Source: an uncultured Bacillaceae bacterium (GTDB taxonomy: Bacteria; Bacillota; Bacilli; Bacillales; Amphibacillaceae). Taken from it: 58,367 nt of DNA. This document shows, piece by piece, positions 7,847-16,705 of this stretch; position 1 is the first letter of the stretch, and the number at the start of each line of letters is the position of its first letter. The notes under the pieces are model-generated. The model was given only the letters and a program-made list of their open reading frames with translations, was not told the origin of the DNA and did not search any database. The stretch spans positions 1 through 58,367 of the forward strand of contig CALAMD010000100.1 of assembly GCA_937925695.1 (NCBI GenBank), written 5' to 3'. The position numbers were made by a program, and so were the translations under genes.

Positions 7847-10432
7847 ATGTCGAAACATACACCGATGATGAAACAATATTTAACTATTAAAGCAGCATAT
7901 CAAGATGCTTTTTTATTTTTTCGCTTAGGCGACTTCTATGAATTATTTTATGAAGATGCAATTAAAGCAGCGAGGGAACTAGAGATTACCCTAACGAAGA
8001 GGGATTCAGGACAGAAAGAACCCATCCCAATGTGTGGTGTCCCTTATCATGCAGCAGAAGGTTACATAAAAAAACTAGTAGATAAAGGCTATAAAGTAGC
8101 AATTTGTGAGCAAGTAGAAGATCCTAAACAAGCTAAAGGTGTTGTCAAGCGAGAAGTCGTTCAAGTGATAACTCCCGGAACAGTCATGGAACAATCCATG
8201 TTAAATGATCGAGAAAGTAATTACATAGCAAGCATTTCACATTTTGATGATGGGTCGTTTGTCATTGTTTATAATGATTTATCGACTGGGGAAAATAACA
8301 TGGCATTGATCAATGATGGATGGGAAGCTGTGCTTCATGAACTATATCATCAATCCATTCGTGAGATTGTCATTCCATCTAACTTCCCAGAATATTTACA
8401 ATCCGATTTACAAAATAAATTATCAGCTACTGTATCTTACCAAGACAATTGTCAGGTGAGTGATGACTATCATCATCTTTATGATCATATTCATGATCAA
8501 CGTTTGATCGAGGGATTCAGTCGGTTATTAAATTATCTTGCAGATACACAAAAACGATCCCTAGAACATTTACAACCGGTAAAAATTATTCAGTTGAAAG
8601 ATTACTTGTCCCTAGATATGTATTCAAAACGAAACTTAGAATTAACCCAAACGATTATGAAACAAGGGAAACATGGTAGTTTACTATGGGTATTAGATGA
8701 TACCGTAACAGCGATGGGGGCTAGAAAATTAAAAAAATGGCTTGATCGGCCTTTGCTCAATCAACAACAGATCGAAAAAAGATTAGCCATTGTAGAAGGT
8801 TTTTATGAAGGATTTATGGAACGGACCGCTTTAAGAGAAGCATTAAAATCTGTCTATGATTTAGAACGATTAGCCGGCCGAATTGCTTTTGGTAATGTGA
8901 ATGCCCGTGATCTCGTTCAGTTACGTCAATCATTAAGTAAAATCCCAGAAATCAAGACAATCCTCGATCAATTTAATCATCCATATATTCAAGAGTTAAG
9001 GGATAATTTACCTTACCCATCGGAAATTGTTGACTTGCTTTCAGCTAGTATTGTTGATGATCCGCCACATTCGATTACCGAGGGATCTATTATTCGCGAT
9101 GGTTACAACGAACAATTAGATCAATATCGACATGCATCAAAAAATGGCAAGCAATGGATCGCGGAACTAGAGCAAAAAGAGAAAGAGGCAACTGGGATCA
9201 AATCCCTTAAAATTAAATACAACCGTGTTTTTGGCTATTTTATTGAAGTGACAAACCCAAATTTACATCTCGTTCCTTTAGATAGGTATGAGCGGAAACA
9301 AACGTTAACAAATGCAGAACGTTTTATCACACCTGAGTTAAAAGAAAAAGAAGCACTGATTTTAGATGCGGAAGAGAAAAGTGTTGAATTAGAGTATCAA
9401 TTGTTTCTTGAGATTCGGGATAAAATGAAAGATCATATCCCACTGATGCAACATTTAGCCGAATTGATTAGTAAAATTGATGTTTTGCAATCATTTGCAA
9501 CGGTAAGTGAGAAAAATAATTACCAGAAACCAACATTTGTTGAAAAAGACCTTTTTATTAAAAATAGTCGTCATCCCGTTGTTGAACAAGTTATGAAAGA
9601 CAACACCTTTGTCCCGAATGATATCTCTTTAAATGACGATCAGCACATTTTATTAATTACTGGGCCAAATATGTCAGGTAAAAGTACATATATGCGTCAA
9701 TTAGCGTTAACAGTGATCATGGCTCAAGTTGGTTGCTTTGTACCTTGTGATTATGCCGAATTGACTATTTTTGATCAAATTTTCACACGCATCGGTGCAG
9801 CCGATGATTTAGTAGCTGGTCAAAGTACCTTTATGGTTGAGATGTTGGAAGCGAATCACGCCATACAAAATGCGACAAAGAGAAGTTTAATTCTGCTTGA
9901 TGAAATCGGTCGAGGCACAAGCACATATGATGGTATGGCCTTGGCCCAAGCGATAATTGAATATATCCATGATCATATCCAAGCAAAAACATTGTTTTCT
10001 ACCCATTATCATGAGTTAACATCATTAGATCAAACACTGAGTCGACTAAAAAACATTCACGTTCGAGCAGAGGAATACCAAGGACAAGTTGTCTTTTTAC
10101 ATCAGGTTAAGGAAGGAGCAGCTGATGAAAGCTATGGGATCCATGTAGCTAAACTAGCAGGTCTTCCTGAACCGTTAATTGACAGAGCAACGGTGATTTT
10201 AGCAGAGTTAGAAAAGACAGATGTACAGCCAGAATTAACGAATCCGAATTTCGATCAATTATCATTGTTTCCTCATGAAAGCAATGACGAGACTAATGAA
10301 TCAGTGTCTTCAAAGGAAGAAAAAGTTGACCATGAGATTATTCAAGAATTAAAACAATTAAATTTACTGGAAATGACACCCTTAGATGCGTTAAATGCGT
10401 TGTATCGTTTACAAAAGAAAGTTGATCAGTAA
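7847..10432 (+). CDS. mutS: DNA mismatch repair protein MutS
   Basis: MutS recognises mismatched and looped bases after replication and recruits MutL. At 861 residues it has normal length. The mismatch-probing F-x-E motif lies in GDFYELF near residue 30, the ATPase Walker A is GPNMSGKST near 605 and the Walker B/signature region is DEIGRGTSTYDG near 685. The C-terminus carries an acidic stretch and a helical tail as in other MutS proteins, which bind the clamp or form tetramers there. The start is ATG 7847 with GGGGGAT upstream. mutL follows after 20 bases in the same operon. Confidence 0.98.
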   Translation: MSKHTPMMKQYLTIKAAYQDAFLFFRLGDFYELFYEDAIKAARELEITLTKRDSGQKEPIPMCGVPYHAAEGYIKKLVDKGYKVAICEQVEDPKQAKGVVKREVVQVITPGTVMEQSMLNDRESNYIASISHFDDGSFVIVYNDLSTGENNMALINDGWEAVLHELYHQSIREIVIPSNFPEYLQSDLQNKLSATVSYQDNCQVSDDYHHLYDHIHDQRLIEGFSRLLNYLADTQKRSLEHLQPVKIIQLKDYLSLDMYSKRNLELTQTIMKQGKHGSLLWVLDDTVTAMGARKLKKWLDRPLLNQQQIEKRLAIVEGFYEGFMERTALREALKSVYDLERLAGRIAFGNVNARDLVQLRQSLSKIPEIKTILDQFNHPYIQELRDNLPYPSEIVDLLSASIVDDPPHSITEGSIIRDGYNEQLDQYRHASKNGKQWIAELEQKEKEATGIKSLKIKYNRVFGYFIEVTNPNLHLVPLDRYERKQTLTNAERFITPELKEKEALILDAEEKSVELEYQLFLEIRDKMKDHIPLMQHLAELISKIDVLQSFATVSEKNNYQKPTFVEKDLFIKNSRHPVVEQVMKDNTFVPNDISLNDDQHILLITGPNMSGKSTYMRQLALTVIMAQVGCFVPCDYAELTIFDQIFTRIGAADDLVAGQSTFMVEMLEANHAIQNATKRSLILLDEIGRGTSTYDGMALAQAIIEYIHDHIQAKTLFSTHYHELTSLDQTLSRLKNIHVRAEEYQGQVVFLHQVKEGAADESYGIHVAKLAGLPEPLIDRATVILAELEKTDVQPELTNPNFDQLSLFPHESNDETNESVSSKEEKVDHEIIQELKQLNLLEMTPLDALNALYRLQKKVDQ

Positions 10433-10452
10433 ACAAGAAAGGATTGTTTTTT

Positions 10453-12315
10453 GTGAGAATCATTCAACTGCCAGAAACACTTGCCAATCAGATAGCTGCT
10501 GGTGAAGTTGTCGAACGCCCAGCTTCTGTTGTTAAAGAATTAGTTGAAAATAGTATTGATGCAAAAAGTTCCTGGATCAAAATTGACCTGATCGAAGCAG
10601 GCTTGGAACAAATTAAAGTAATCGACAACGGTGTCGGTATTTCTGCAGTTGATGCAAAGCGTGCCTTTTTACGTCATGCCACAAGTAAAATAAAGGATGA
10701 ATCAGATCTATTTCGTGTCCATACGCTCGGATTTCGTGGCGAGGCATTGGCAAGTATTGCATCTGTTAGTAAAGTAATCCTAAAAACTTCTCAAGGTGAC
10801 GGTGCAGGAACATTATTAGAACTAGCAGGTGGTGAAGTCATTCGCCAAGAAAAAAGCGATGCCCGAAAAGGTACCGAAATAACTGTCAATGAATTATTTT
10901 ATAATACGCCTGCCCGGTTAAAGTACATGAAAACAATCCATACGGAGTTAGGCCATATTACCGATATTCTCAATCGGCTTGCTTTGGCTAATCCGAATAT
11001 TCGTTTTGAAGCGACTCATAATGGGAAACTATTATTTAGAACGTCAGGATCAGGGGATTTATTACAAGTGATTGCCCAAGTTTATGGCATGAAAGTTGCT
11101 CGTCAGATGATCCCTGTAAAAACAGAGACAATTGATTTTAATATTAAAGGATACATTGGGAAACCGGAGGAAACGAGGGCGACCCGATCCTATATATCCA
11201 TGATTATTAATGGTCGTTATATTCGCAGTCATGTTTTAAATCAAGCTGTCATTAGTGCTTATCATACATTACTTCCAATTCATCGTTTTCCAATCGTTGT
11301 CCTTTCAATCGAAATGGATCCATATTTAGTAGATGTTAATGTTCATCCTACTAAACTAGAAGTTCGTTTCAGTAAAGAAAAAGAACTATATCAGGTCATC
11401 GAAGCGATGATCCAAGATGCATTCAGACAAACGACGTTAATTCCAGAAATAACCCAACCGACTAAAAGTAAACAGTCAAAACCATCCGTTCAACATCAAT
11501 TAGAGTTCGATTTTCCTGAACATAATGGTAAAGAACAAGCCAATCACCATGTAAAAGAACAACCAAGACCATGGCAGGAAAGTCGAAGGAAGCCGGTGGA
11601 TCAGGAAACAATAAGTAATGGGGTTCCTAAGGTGGAAAAATATCATGTTGATCAAGAGATAACGCATCATGTGGATGGGCTAGAAGAAGCACCTAATACA
11701 GAGGAATCTACTGACCAAGCTCCTACCAAAGAACGAATACCCATGATGTATCCAATAGGACAATTACATGGTACCTATATCCTCGCCCAAAATGAGGAAG
11801 GTTTATATATGATTGATCAACATGCAGCCCAGGAACGAATAAAATACGAAACATTTAAGCAAAAATTAGCGACACCAATTAATGAAGTACAACAATTACT
11901 ATTGCCTATTACCTTTGAGTTTTCTAAGAAAGAAGCATTGTTTATTGAACGTCACCAAGAAGAATTAGCGGAAGTTGGGTTATTTTTTGAACCCTTTGGT
12001 CCCCAATCGTTTATTATTCGCTCTTATCCGACTTGGTTTCCTGTTGGTTATGAAGAAGAAATAATTAGAGAAATGGTTGAGCAAATTGTCGAAGAAGGCC
12101 AAGTGAATATAGAAAAAATCAGAGAAGAATCTTCTATCATGATGGCATGTAAAGGCTCGATCAAAGCCAATGAGTATTTAAGTGAAAATGAAATGTTTCA
12201 ATTACTAAAAGATTTACGTCAAACGCAAGATCCGTTTACATGTCCCCATGGTAGACCAATTATTGTGCATTTTTCGACCTATGAATTAGAAAAAATGTTT
12301 AAACGCATTATGTAA
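10453..12315 (+). CDS. mutL: DNA mismatch repair endonuclease MutL
   Basis: MutL couples mismatch recognition by MutS to strand removal. The N-terminal GHKL ATPase (about 1-330) has ELVENSIDA, DNGVGI and GFRGEAL motifs. The C-terminal domain has DQHAAQERIKYE near residue 455 and CPHGRP near 597, the metal site of the nicking endonuclease found in organisms without MutH. A QQLLLP segment between them may bind the sliding clamp. I prefer the GTG at 10453, nine bases after AAGAAAGGA; the TTG at 10444 directly abuts that ribosome site. The linker (about 335-435) is variable and low in hydrophobic residues. Confidence 0.97.
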   Translation: MRIIQLPETLANQIAAGEVVERPASVVKELVENSIDAKSSWIKIDLIEAGLEQIKVIDNGVGISAVDAKRAFLRHATSKIKDESDLFRVHTLGFRGEALASIASVSKVILKTSQGDGAGTLLELAGGEVIRQEKSDARKGTEITVNELFYNTPARLKYMKTIHTELGHITDILNRLALANPNIRFEATHNGKLLFRTSGSGDLLQVIAQVYGMKVARQMIPVKTETIDFNIKGYIGKPEETRATRSYISMIINGRYIRSHVLNQAVISAYHTLLPIHRFPIVVLSIEMDPYLVDVNVHPTKLEVRFSKEKELYQVIEAMIQDAFRQTTLIPEITQPTKSKQSKPSVQHQLEFDFPEHNGKEQANHHVKEQPRPWQESRRKPVDQETISNGVPKVEKYHVDQEITHHVDGLEEAPNTEESTDQAPTKERIPMMYPIGQLHGTYILAQNEEGLYMIDQHAAQERIKYETFKQKLATPINEVQQLLLPITFEFSKKEALFIERHQEELAEVGLFFEPFGPQSFIIRSYPTWFPVGYEEEIIREMVEQIVEEGQVNIEKIREESSIMMACKGSIKANEYLSENEMFQLLKDLRQTQDPFTCPHGRPIIVHFSTYELEKMFKRIM

Positions 12316-12373
12316 TGCGTATAAATATAATTAATCTAGTAAAAGATATTAAAAATGCAGAGGAGAATGTTGG

Positions 12374-12823
12374 ATGCAAAATCAACAATTAGTAAACTTT
12401 TTGAATCAACTGTTGTCTAATTATTTTGTGATGTATGTAAAATTACATCGCTACCATTGGTATATCCAAGGGAAAAACTTTTTTAGATTACATGAAAAAT
12501 TTGAGGAAATGTACGATATGTTCAATGATGATCTCGATGAAATTGCCGAAAGAATTTTAATGATCGGTGGAAAACCTTTGGCAACGATGGCAAAGTATTT
12601 AGATGAAACAACATTAACAGAAGCAAACGCTGATAATACTGAAGATGAAATGATATCTCAATTAATTAAAGACTATGAGCAGATCATTTCAGAAATCGTA
12701 AATGAAGGCATAAAATTAGCATCTGAACAAGAAGATGAACCAACATTAGATATGTTGATTTCCTTTCAAGCAAAATTAGAAAAGGATTTATGGATGCTTA
12801 ATGCCTATCAAGGAAATTTATAA
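12374..12823 (+). CDS. Dps-family ferritin-like DNA-protection protein
   Basis: Dps proteins form 12-subunit shells that oxidise and store iron and protect DNA from peroxide. The 149-residue protein has the family's ferroxidase signature: a histidine-rich first helix (KLHRYHWYIQGKNFF, about 23-37) followed by HEKFEEMYDMFNDDLDEIAER (about 40-60) with the acidic ligands. It resembles the Dps/MrgA group in length. B. subtilis has no such gene at this place. Here it sits 58 bases after mutL and before miaA, with a symmetrical hairpin at the mutL stop and AT-rich DNA that could hold its own promoter. A weak PerR-like sequence lies at 12325-12339. Confidence 0.88.
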   Translation: MQNQQLVNFLNQLLSNYFVMYVKLHRYHWYIQGKNFFRLHEKFEEMYDMFNDDLDEIAERILMIGGKPLATMAKYLDETTLTEANADNTEDEMISQLIKDYEQIISEIVNEGIKLASEQEDEPTLDMLISFQAKLEKDLWMLNAYQGNL

Positions 12824-12833
12824 TCATATACAA

Positions 12834-12859
12834 AGAGTAGGAAGTTAGCTTCCTACTCT
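12834..12859 (+). terminator. Hairpin after dps
   Basis: AGAGTAGGAAG (12834-12844) pairs perfectly with its complement at 12849-12859 around a TTAG loop. There is only a short AT-rich stretch after it, not a T-run, so termination may be partial. Confidence 0.6.
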
Positions 12860-12908
12860 ATTAGACAATAAACATTAAAAATATTGTAGATATATAGGGG
12901 AAGATAAG

Positions 12909-13847
12909 TTGAAAGACACAGTAATTGCTATCGTCGGACCAACGGCTGTTGGAAAAACACAATTAAGCTTAGAAGTGGCTAAGAAATTCAATGGTGAGAT
13001 TATTAGTGGAGATTCCATGCAAATTTATCGAGGTATGGATATTGGTACGGCAAAAATACTTCCAGAAGAAAGACAAGGGATACCTCATTATATGATTGAT
13101 ATTAAGGATCCACATGAAACTTTTTCCGTAGCCGAATTTCAAGCAACGGTTCAACAATATATTAAACAAATTACAGATCGAAATAAATTACCTATTATAG
13201 TTGGGGGCAGTGGTCTTTATATTCAGGCAACACTATTTAACTATAACTTTTCCCAACATAGCCACGATGTTAATGTTAGAAGAAAACTGGAAGATGAAAT
13301 GGAAAAGCATGGGATTAATACTTTATATGAACGATTAACGAACATTGATCCGGCACAAGCTCGTAAAATTCATCCAAATAATCATCGTCGCGTGATTCGC
13401 GCACTTGAAGTCTTTGAAGTCACTGGGAAAACGATGACCCAACTTCAAGAAGAACAATCTAATGAATCACCATACTATCCGATTATTATCGGTTTAGAGA
13501 TGGAAAGAAACCTTTTGTATCAAAGAATTAACGAGCGTGTCGATCTGATGATTGAGCAAGGTTTGGAAACTGAAGTGAGATCGTTATACGAAAGTGGGCT
13601 AAAAGATACCCAGGCAATGAAAGCAATTGGTTATAAAGAGTTTATTCCATACTTTGAAGGTCAACAATCCTATGAAGAAACGGTTGATTTGTTAAAACGC
13701 AATTCTAGACGTTATGCGAAGCGACAATATACGTGGTTTAAGAATAAACTTGATCAAATTCATTGGTATGATCTTGAGCCAGAGACTATTTACGAAAAAT
13801 TCGCAACAATTTTAACTGATTTAGCAGGACTTTTAAATAAAAAATAG
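12909..13847 (+). CDS. miaA: tRNA dimethylallyltransferase MiaA
   Basis: MiaA transfers a dimethylallyl group to A37 of tRNAs, making the substrate for MiaB. The 312-residue protein has the P-loop GPTAVGKTQ (about residues 10-18), the SGDSMQIYRGMDIGTAK motif, GGSGLYI and the MKAIGYKE motif, all typical of the family. The start is TTG 12909 behind GGGGAAG. hfq follows 32 bases later, the arrangement seen in B. subtilis and many other bacteria. Confidence 0.97.
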   Translation: MKDTVIAIVGPTAVGKTQLSLEVAKKFNGEIISGDSMQIYRGMDIGTAKILPEERQGIPHYMIDIKDPHETFSVAEFQATVQQYIKQITDRNKLPIIVGGSGLYIQATLFNYNFSQHSHDVNVRRKLEDEMEKHGINTLYERLTNIDPAQARKIHPNNHRRVIRALEVFEVTGKTMTQLQEEQSNESPYYPIIIGLEMERNLLYQRINERVDLMIEQGLETEVRSLYESGLKDTQAMKAIGYKEFIPYFEGQQSYEETVDLLKRNSRRYAKRQYTWFKNKLDQIHWYDLEPETIYEKFATILTDLAGLLNKK

Positions 13848-13879
13848 AACTAGATATATAGACAAAAAGAGGAGGAAGT

Positions 13880-14107
13880 ATGATGAGCCAATCAGTAAAT
13901 ATCCAAGATCAATACTTAAATCAATTGAGAAAAACACGTGGGTCGGTTACGGTATTTTTAACAAATGGATTCCAGTTGCGTGGAACCATCAAAGCCTTCG
14001 ATAATTACACTGTTTTGCTAGATACTGAAGGCAAAGAGCAATTGATTTATAAACATGCTATTTCAACTTTTGCACCATTGAAAAATGTCTCATTAGATGA
14101 AGATTAA
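13880..14107 (+). CDS. hfq: RNA chaperone Hfq
   Basis: Hfq is a ring-forming Sm-like RNA-binding protein. The 74-75 residue product has both Sm motifs: VTVFLTNGFQLRGTIKAFDNYTVLL and the conserved YKHAISTF near the C-terminus. Two ATGs in tandem (13880 and 13883) follow GGAGG; the second has the better spacing and gives a start of MSQSVNIQDQYLNQ, similar to the B. subtilis protein. It is the last gene of the miaA-hfq unit, ahead of a strong terminator. Confidence 0.96.
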   Translation: MMSQSVNIQDQYLNQLRKTRGSVTVFLTNGFQLRGTIKAFDNYTVLLDTEGKEQLIYKHAISTFAPLKNVSLDED

Positions 14108-14204
14108 TGGTTAAGTGATTTAAAGTTATGCACGATCGGTGCAGTCTTAGTCCTCTTATGTTCCTGGTTCACATATCACTTTGATTATCCATTATGTATG
14201 TTAT

Positions 14205-14246
14205 AACGGCTTTAACTCATAATTAGAGTTAAAGCCGTTTTAAATT
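14205..14246 (+). terminator. hfq terminator
   Basis: A perfect 14-bp stem (14205-14218 with 14226-14239; AACGGCTTTAACTC and complement) is followed by a T-rich tract. Confidence 0.9.
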
Positions 14247-14359
14247 TTTAGCTTAGTTAACATAGCATGTTGTAATTTGTTAAATGTAGTGCCCAAAACG
14301 ATGATCTTGTCAATGGAATACACCATCAAACCTCTTAGATTTTGTTCATTAGGCGTTTG

Positions 14360-14388
14360 TCACAATTTTTTTCTCTTGTGCGTATACT
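14360..14388 (+). promoter_or_regulatory. Candidate sigma-E promoter of spoVK
   Basis: TCACAAT (14360-14366) matches KMATATT at 5 of 7 positions. After 14 bases, CGTATACT (14381-14388) matches CATACAMT at 6 of 8. It ends 23 bases before the spoVK start. spoVK of B. subtilis belongs to the sigma-E regulon. Confidence 0.4.
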
Positions 14389-14411
14389 ACCAGTGATTGA
14401 GGGGTGATGGT

Positions 14412-15326
14412 GTGAAGACAGAGGTAATGCCGAATAAAAATGGTCAAATTAATATTGTTTTACATGAACAACTATGTAAATCTGCACCAAAAGATAATAA
14501 TGAAATTAATCACGGTTGTTTTAAATATATTGATCAAGAATTAGCTTCTTTTGTAGGGCTTGACCATCTCAAGCAAACAATTAAAGAAATATACGCGATG
14601 AAACTAGTTAATGAAAAGCGTGAACAAATGGGCATATTAAGTCAACAGCAAGTTTTACACATGTTATTTAGAGGAAATCCAGGTACAGGTAAAACAACTT
14701 TTGCGCGCAAAATAGCCCGTTTATTTTTTGATATGAAATTACTTACTAAAGGTCATTTTATTGAAGCTGAAAGAGCAGACTTAGTAGGTGAATATATTGG
14801 TCAAACAGCCCAAAAAACACGGGCAATGATCCAACGAGCATTAGGTGGTGTCTTGTTTATTGATGAAGCATATGCTCTGGCCCGTGGGGGTGAAAAGGAT
14901 TTTGGTAGAGAAGCCATCGATACACTGGTTACGCATATGGAAAATAACCACGACAACTTAGTCATTATCTTAGCTGGTTATCCTGAAGAGATGGATTATT
15001 TTTTATCGTTAAATCCGGGTTTGAAATCTCGATTTCCTTTTATCTTGGACTTTAATGATTTTACCATCAATCAATTAGTAAAAATTGCTCACCAAATGTT
15101 ACACGAACGGGAATATGAATTAACTAATAAAGCGGAGTGGAAGTTAAGAGAGTTATTGATGCATGAAATCAGAGGGAATCCAAGACATTTTGCCAATGCG
15201 AGGTATGTTCGTAATGTAGTTGAAGAAGCTATACGTATGCATGCAGTCAGGATATTAACTGAACAGAAATATTCTGCCAATGATCTGATGCAAATAACCG
15301 AACGAGATATAAACTTAACAAAGTGA
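14412..15326 (+). CDS. spoVK: Stage V sporulation protein K, AAA ATPase
   Basis: SpoVK is an AAA-family ATPase made in the mother cell and needed for late spore maturation; it resembles CbbX-type chaperones. Walker A is GNPGTGKTT near residue 88 and Walker B is VLFIDEAYAL near 150, followed by sensor and arginine-finger segments (GNPRHFANARYVRN). The GTG at 14412 follows GAGGGGTGAT at good spacing; the frame is open to TTG 14397, but that overlaps the ribosome site. The 304-residue product is close to the B. subtilis length of about 320. It lies upstream of hflX as in B. subtilis. Confidence 0.95.
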   Translation: MKTEVMPNKNGQINIVLHEQLCKSAPKDNNEINHGCFKYIDQELASFVGLDHLKQTIKEIYAMKLVNEKREQMGILSQQQVLHMLFRGNPGTGKTTFARKIARLFFDMKLLTKGHFIEAERADLVGEYIGQTAQKTRAMIQRALGGVLFIDEAYALARGGEKDFGREAIDTLVTHMENNHDNLVIILAGYPEEMDYFLSLNPGLKSRFPFILDFNDFTINQLVKIAHQMLHEREYELTNKAEWKLRELLMHEIRGNPRHFANARYVRNVVEEAIRMHAVRILTEQKYSANDLMQITERDINLTK

Positions 15327-15349
15327 TATCAAGGATCGCTTATGAAATT

Positions 15350-15378
15350 TTGTGCTCATAAAAATTCTTTGTTATGAT
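15350..15378 (+). promoter_or_regulatory. hflX-ynbB promoter
   Basis: TTGTGC (15350-15355) and TATGAT (15373-15378) are separated by 17 bases, a good vegetative promoter ending 40 bases before hflX. Confidence 0.55.
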
Positions 15379-15418
15379 GATAAAGGAATCAGTGCAACAG
15401 TCAATTCACCATTAGAAA

Positions 15419-16705
15419 GTGAGTCGAGAACATATGGGTAAAGAAAATATTCTGTTAATTGCTGTTAAAAAACCAGACCAACTAGATCACCATTTTCATT
15501 CTTCTTTAGAAGAATTAAAGTCACTCAGTCAGACTGCCGGGGGAGTCGTAAAAGAGGTTGTCACACAAAACAGACAGCATATTCATCCTGCAACATATAT
15601 CGGATCAGGAAAGGTCGAGGAGATCAGAACCCTGATTGATGAATTGGCCATTGATTTAGTCATTTCGAATGATGAATTATCTTCGGGACAGTTACGCAAT
15701 CTAACAGATTTACTAGGAGTTCGTTTAATTGATCGAAGTCAGCTCATATTAGACATCTTTGCTCAACGGGCTCAGACTAAGGAAGGACAGTTGCAAGTTG
15801 AACTCGCCCAATTAGAGTATATGTTACCAAGGTTACGGGGACAAGGTGTAGAATTGTCACGTTTAGGGGCTGGCATTGGTACGAGAGGTCCAGGTGAAAC
15901 GAAATTAGAAACTGATCAGCGTTATATTAGGCGAAGGATTGCTGATATCAAGCGAAATCTCGCCAAAGTTGTTGAACAAAGAAAACAATATCGAAAACGT
16001 AGAAAATTAAATCAAGTATTTCAAATAGCCATCGTTGGCTATACGAATGCCGGTAAATCAACAATTTTTAATCGATTAACTAGCAGTCAATCATTAGAGG
16101 AAGATCGATTATTTGCTACGTTAGATCCATTGACAAGACAAATCCAGCTTCCTTCAGGCTTTAAAGCCCTAATAACTGATACTGTAGGTTTTATTCAAGA
16201 TTTACCAACATCATTAATTGCTGCCTTTCGTTCTACTCTTGAAGAAGTTACAGAAGCCGATTTTATATTACACGTTGTAGATGGTTCACACCCAGATCAT
16301 GTGCAACACCAGCAAACGGTTATTAAATTATTAGAAGAATTGGAAGCACATACGATACCGACCTTGACTGTTTATAATAAAAAAGACCTTATGGACGAGA
16401 TCGTTATTCCATCAAATCATCCATCCATAGTCATTAGTGCTTATGACACCAGTGATTTGACATCCTTAGTTGAAATGATTGAAAAGATCCTCATTGAACA
16501 ATGGCATGCCTATATGATCACGTTAAAGCCTGAGGATGCGAAAATCCTCTACCAGCTAGATCATGAATCAATCGTTACTAAGAAGTCATTTGATGAGGAA
16601 AACAATTTATACTTAATCCAAGGGTATATGCGTAAAGAACATCCACTATATCAATTATTACTAGAGAAGGAGAAGCAGAATCATGGCGATAGACAGAATA
16701 GCTAA
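15419..16705 (+). CDS. hflX: GTPase HflX
   Basis: HflX is a ribosome-associated GTPase that rescues or splits stalled ribosomes under stress. The 428-residue protein has the N-terminal HflX domain with the glycine-rich GAGIGTRGPGETKLE segment (about 158-172), followed by the G domain with GYTNAGKST (about 207), DTVGFIQDLP and NKKD. The start may be GTG 15419 or ATG 15434 (fifth codon later); the AAGTGAG ribosome-like site would favour the ATG. The last 23 bases overlap the start of ynbB, so the two genes are translationally coupled. Confidence 0.95.
   Translation: MSREHMGKENILLIAVKKPDQLDHHFHSSLEELKSLSQTAGGVVKEVVTQNRQHIHPATYIGSGKVEEIRTLIDELAIDLVISNDELSSGQLRNLTDLLGVRLIDRSQLILDIFAQRAQTKEGQLQVELAQLEYMLPRLRGQGVELSRLGAGIGTRGPGETKLETDQRYIRRRIADIKRNLAKVVEQRKQYRKRRKLNQVFQIAIVGYTNAGKSTIFNRLTSSQSLEEDRLFATLDPLTRQIQLPSGFKALITDTVGFIQDLPTSLIAAFRSTLEEVTEADFILHVVDGSHPDHVQHQQTVIKLLEELEAHTIPTLTVYNKKDLMDEIVIPSNHPSIVISAYDTSDLTSLVEMIEKILIEQWHAYMITLKPEDAKILYQLDHESIVTKKSFDEENNLYLIQGYMRKEHPLYQLLLEKEKQNHGDRQNS

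Larger units (their letters stand above)
14108..14411. other. Intergenic region between hfq and spoVK
   Basis: This 304-base stretch holds no convincing gene. It contains the hfq terminator (14205-14246) and a candidate sigma-E promoter for spoVK (14360-14388); otherwise it is AT-rich DNA without recognisable structure. Confidence 0.7.
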
